DNA of 5,251 nucleotides, from positions 1-5,251 of the forward strand of contig JALSHX010000046.1 in NCBI GenBank assembly GCA_026982025.1, read 5' to 3'. A model generated the notes under the pieces. That model made no database searches. It was given only the letters and a program-made list of their open reading frames with translations, and was not told where the DNA came from. Numbering within the stretch: position 1 is the stretch's first letter; every line of letters starts with the position of its first letter. Below, piece by piece: positions 4,218 through 5,251 of this stretch. Both the position numbers and the translations under genes were made by a program. This DNA comes from Aquificaceae bacterium. GTDB lineage: Bacteria; Aquificota; Aquificia; Aquificales; Aquificaceae.

Positions 4218-5251
4218 AATCACCGCCGAAGGCGGTAGGTTTAGACCTTTAATGTAAAAGATAAAAATTGACATAAGGAGAGTGGAACAGATCACCTTCA
4301 GGAGAGTCTTGGAAATCTTTAACCCGTTCACTTTTTCGTCCTTCTTCCTGAGGAGGTAAACAAACCCTGCAACAGCGGAGAGAGAGGTTCCTGCAGGGAG
4401 TCCGTAAAGACCGAGGCCCAGCAAAAAGGCAAAAACTGATGCAAAAACAGCCTCCGAAGAGATCATTATCAGGGAACTCTTGAGCGGAGTTGAAGTGTCG
4501 CCCCTTGAAAAAAAGGGAACGGTGAGCACCTTTTGAAGGGACATAAAGGGAAGTCCCAGGCTGTAAATGGCAAGAACATCAGATGCTTTTAAAACGTCCC
4601 CGTAGGCAAAGCTTCCCCTTCCGTAAATGAAGTCAATAATTTCCTCTGAAATCATAAATAGTCCGGCGGATGAGGGAATGATCAGGATGATAATCAGACG
4701 GAGGGCATCCGTGAGCTGGGAAGACCTGTCCGCGTCCTTTTTGGACATGAGGGGGAGAAGGGAGTTGGCAATGCTTGCGCTTACAAGTCCGAAAGGAAGG
4801 TGGTAAAGCCTTCCTGCGTAGTAAAGGTAAGAGATAGCGCCTCTTCCGACGAAGGAGGCGAGGAATGTATCTATAAAAATTGATAGCTGGCTTACTCCGA
4901 ATCCACCGAGAGCAGGAACCATTCTTCTGAGAAGCTTTTTTATGTCATCGGAAATTTCAAGCCTGAAGCCGGGAAGCAGGTGGCTTCTCAAGAGGCTCGG
5001 AACATTGATGAGAACCTGAAAAAGCCCTCCCAGAAGGACCGCGACGATCAGGGCTTTATATCCCAAAATCTCCGCAAGTATGAGGAGAATAATGACAAAA
5101 ACTCCGTTGAAAACAGCCTGAGCAAGGGCGGGAATAAAAAACTTTCCGTGAACATTGAGAATCCCCATAAACATTGAGCTTACGCCGACGAGGATCATGT
5201 AAGCGAAGAGAAACCTTGCCATGAAAACCGATAGAGAGTATGATTCAGATG
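4104..5251 (-). CDS. murJ: Lipid II flippase MurJ (MviN), C-terminal two thirds or more
   Basis: Inner-membrane MOP-superfamily transporter that flips lipid II, the peptidoglycan precursor, to the periplasmic face. The frame is open to the right edge; 381 residues are visible, the ATG at 5222 is internal, and comparison with E. coli MurJ suggests about 125 N-terminal residues (first three or four of 14 membrane segments) are outside. Landmarks: GILNVHGKFFIPALAQAVFN (like E. coli [21 protein letters not shown]), PALGGFGVSQLSIFIDTFLASF, SYLYYAGRLYHLPFGLVSAS (E. coli SWMYYADRLMEFPSGVLG; the Arg at 4811-4809 corresponds to the functionally important R270), SIANSLLPLMSKK, GRGSFAYGDV, and VPFFSRGDTSTPLK (like APGFYSRQDIKTPVK). 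The family Asp before that Arg is Gly here. The end LLYFGTLFVLGESLSL is a normal MurJ C-terminus but is encoded antisense to rpsT. Downstream on the same strand, beyond rpsT, lies ccsA. The identification is firm. Confidence 0.95.
   Translation of the reverse strand, partial: SESYSLSVFMARFLFAYMILVGVSSMFMGILNVHGKFFIPALAQAVFNGVFVIILLILAEILGYKALIVAVLLGGLFQVLINVPSLLRSHLLPGFRLEISDDIKKLLRRMVPALGGFGVSQLSIFIDTFLASFVGRGAISYLYYAGRLYHLPFGLVSASIANSLLPLMSKKDADRSSQLTDALRLIIILIIPSSAGLFMISEEIIDFIYGRGSFAYGDVLKASDVLAIYSLGLPFMSLQKVLTVPFFSRGDTSTPLKSSLIMISSEAVFASVFAFLLGLGLYGLPAGTSLSAVAGFVYLLRKKDEKVNGLKISKTLLKVICSTLLMSIFIFYIKGLNLPPSAVILLSIFLGGLLYFGTLFVLGESLSLRIFKSFIEKVRNP
4219..4236. repeat. 18-bp repeat with perfect palindrome, copy 2 (2 bp after rpsT stop, inside murJ)
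   Basis: Identical to 1406-1423. The 15-bp palindrome is 4222-4236: ACCGCC, GAA loop, GGCGGT. In murJ the same bases are read in a different frame from metE, giving Leu-Pro-Pro-Ser-Ala-Val in the loop before the last membrane segment. Sharing DNA rather than peptide sequence argues for a DNA- or RNA-level element or for chance, not for protein homology. Confidence 0.6.
4222..4252 (+). terminator. Possible 3' hairpins of the rpsT transcript
   Basis: Five bases after the rpsT stop comes a GC-rich 6-bp stem with GAA loop (4222-4236), directly followed by a weaker 4-bp stem, AGGT and ACCT around TTAG (4237-4248), then TTTAAT. A proper T-run is missing, so this is a poor intrinsic terminator; it may instead define or protect the rpsT 3' end. 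The bases also code for murJ on the other strand. Confidence 0.3.

Noticed and set aside
4980..5177. Plus-strand 65-codon frame opposite murJ
   Set aside because: Polar composition expected from the antisense of membrane helices; murJ on the other strand explains the sequence.
1..5251. CRISPR array, tRNA, rRNA, insertion sequence or prophage features
   Set aside because: No spaced direct repeats, transposase motifs, tRNA arms or rRNA signatures were found; nearly all bases are in housekeeping genes.

Overview
The window most likely comes from a thermophilic, chemolithoautotrophic bacterium of the Aquificota (Aquifex/Hydrogenobacter/Thermocrinis-like). This is an inference from three things: a long SucC-like protein matching the large subunit of citryl-CoA synthetase, an enzyme of the two-step citrate cleavage of the reductive TCA cycle described in Hydrogenobacter; very tight gene packing; and Lys/Arg/Glu-rich proteins. 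No genus is claimed. Apart from 59 bp between ccsA and rpsT and 11 bp between metE and glyQ, the whole window is coding.

Layout. On the minus strand, reading from right to left: murJ (lipid II flippase, 5' part outside the window, 5251 to 4104), then, after the oppositely oriented rpsT, a compact cluster of ccsA (3816-2515), metE (2518-233) and the first 73 codons of glyQ (221 to beyond position 1). ccsA and metE overlap by 4 bp (GTGA) and metE and glyQ are 11 bp apart, so the three are very probably one operon joining a carbon-fixation enzyme, cobalamin-independent methionine synthase and the glycyl-tRNA synthetase alpha subunit. glyQ is easily missed because it uses a TTG start and is cut by the window edge. 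The only plus-strand gene is rpsT (ribosomal protein S20, 3876-4217).

Control. The 59-bp gap between ccsA and rpsT holds a perfect 8+3+8 bp inverted repeat whose two arms each contain a consensus TATAAT, one per strand. It reads as a compact divergent promoter in which two RNA polymerases could not sit at once. The rpsT side is an extended -10 (TGCTATAAT) only 8 bp before the ATG, with no Shine-Dalgarno sequence, so the rpsT mRNA is probably leaderless. ccsA has a classical GGAGG site and a short leader.

Most notable structure. The 3' ends of rpsT and murJ overlap tail to tail by 114 bp in exact codon register. The Lys-rich C-terminal extension of S20 is the antisense of the last transmembrane segment of MurJ (Lys AAG/AAA opposite Leu CTT or Phe TTT). 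rpsT is thus an antisense island between co-directional murJ and ccsA-metE-glyQ. A perfect 15-bp palindrome directly after the rpsT stop recurs in metE as part of an 18-bp exact repeat, and its half-site GAAGGCGGT occurs five times in the window, always in the same orientation.
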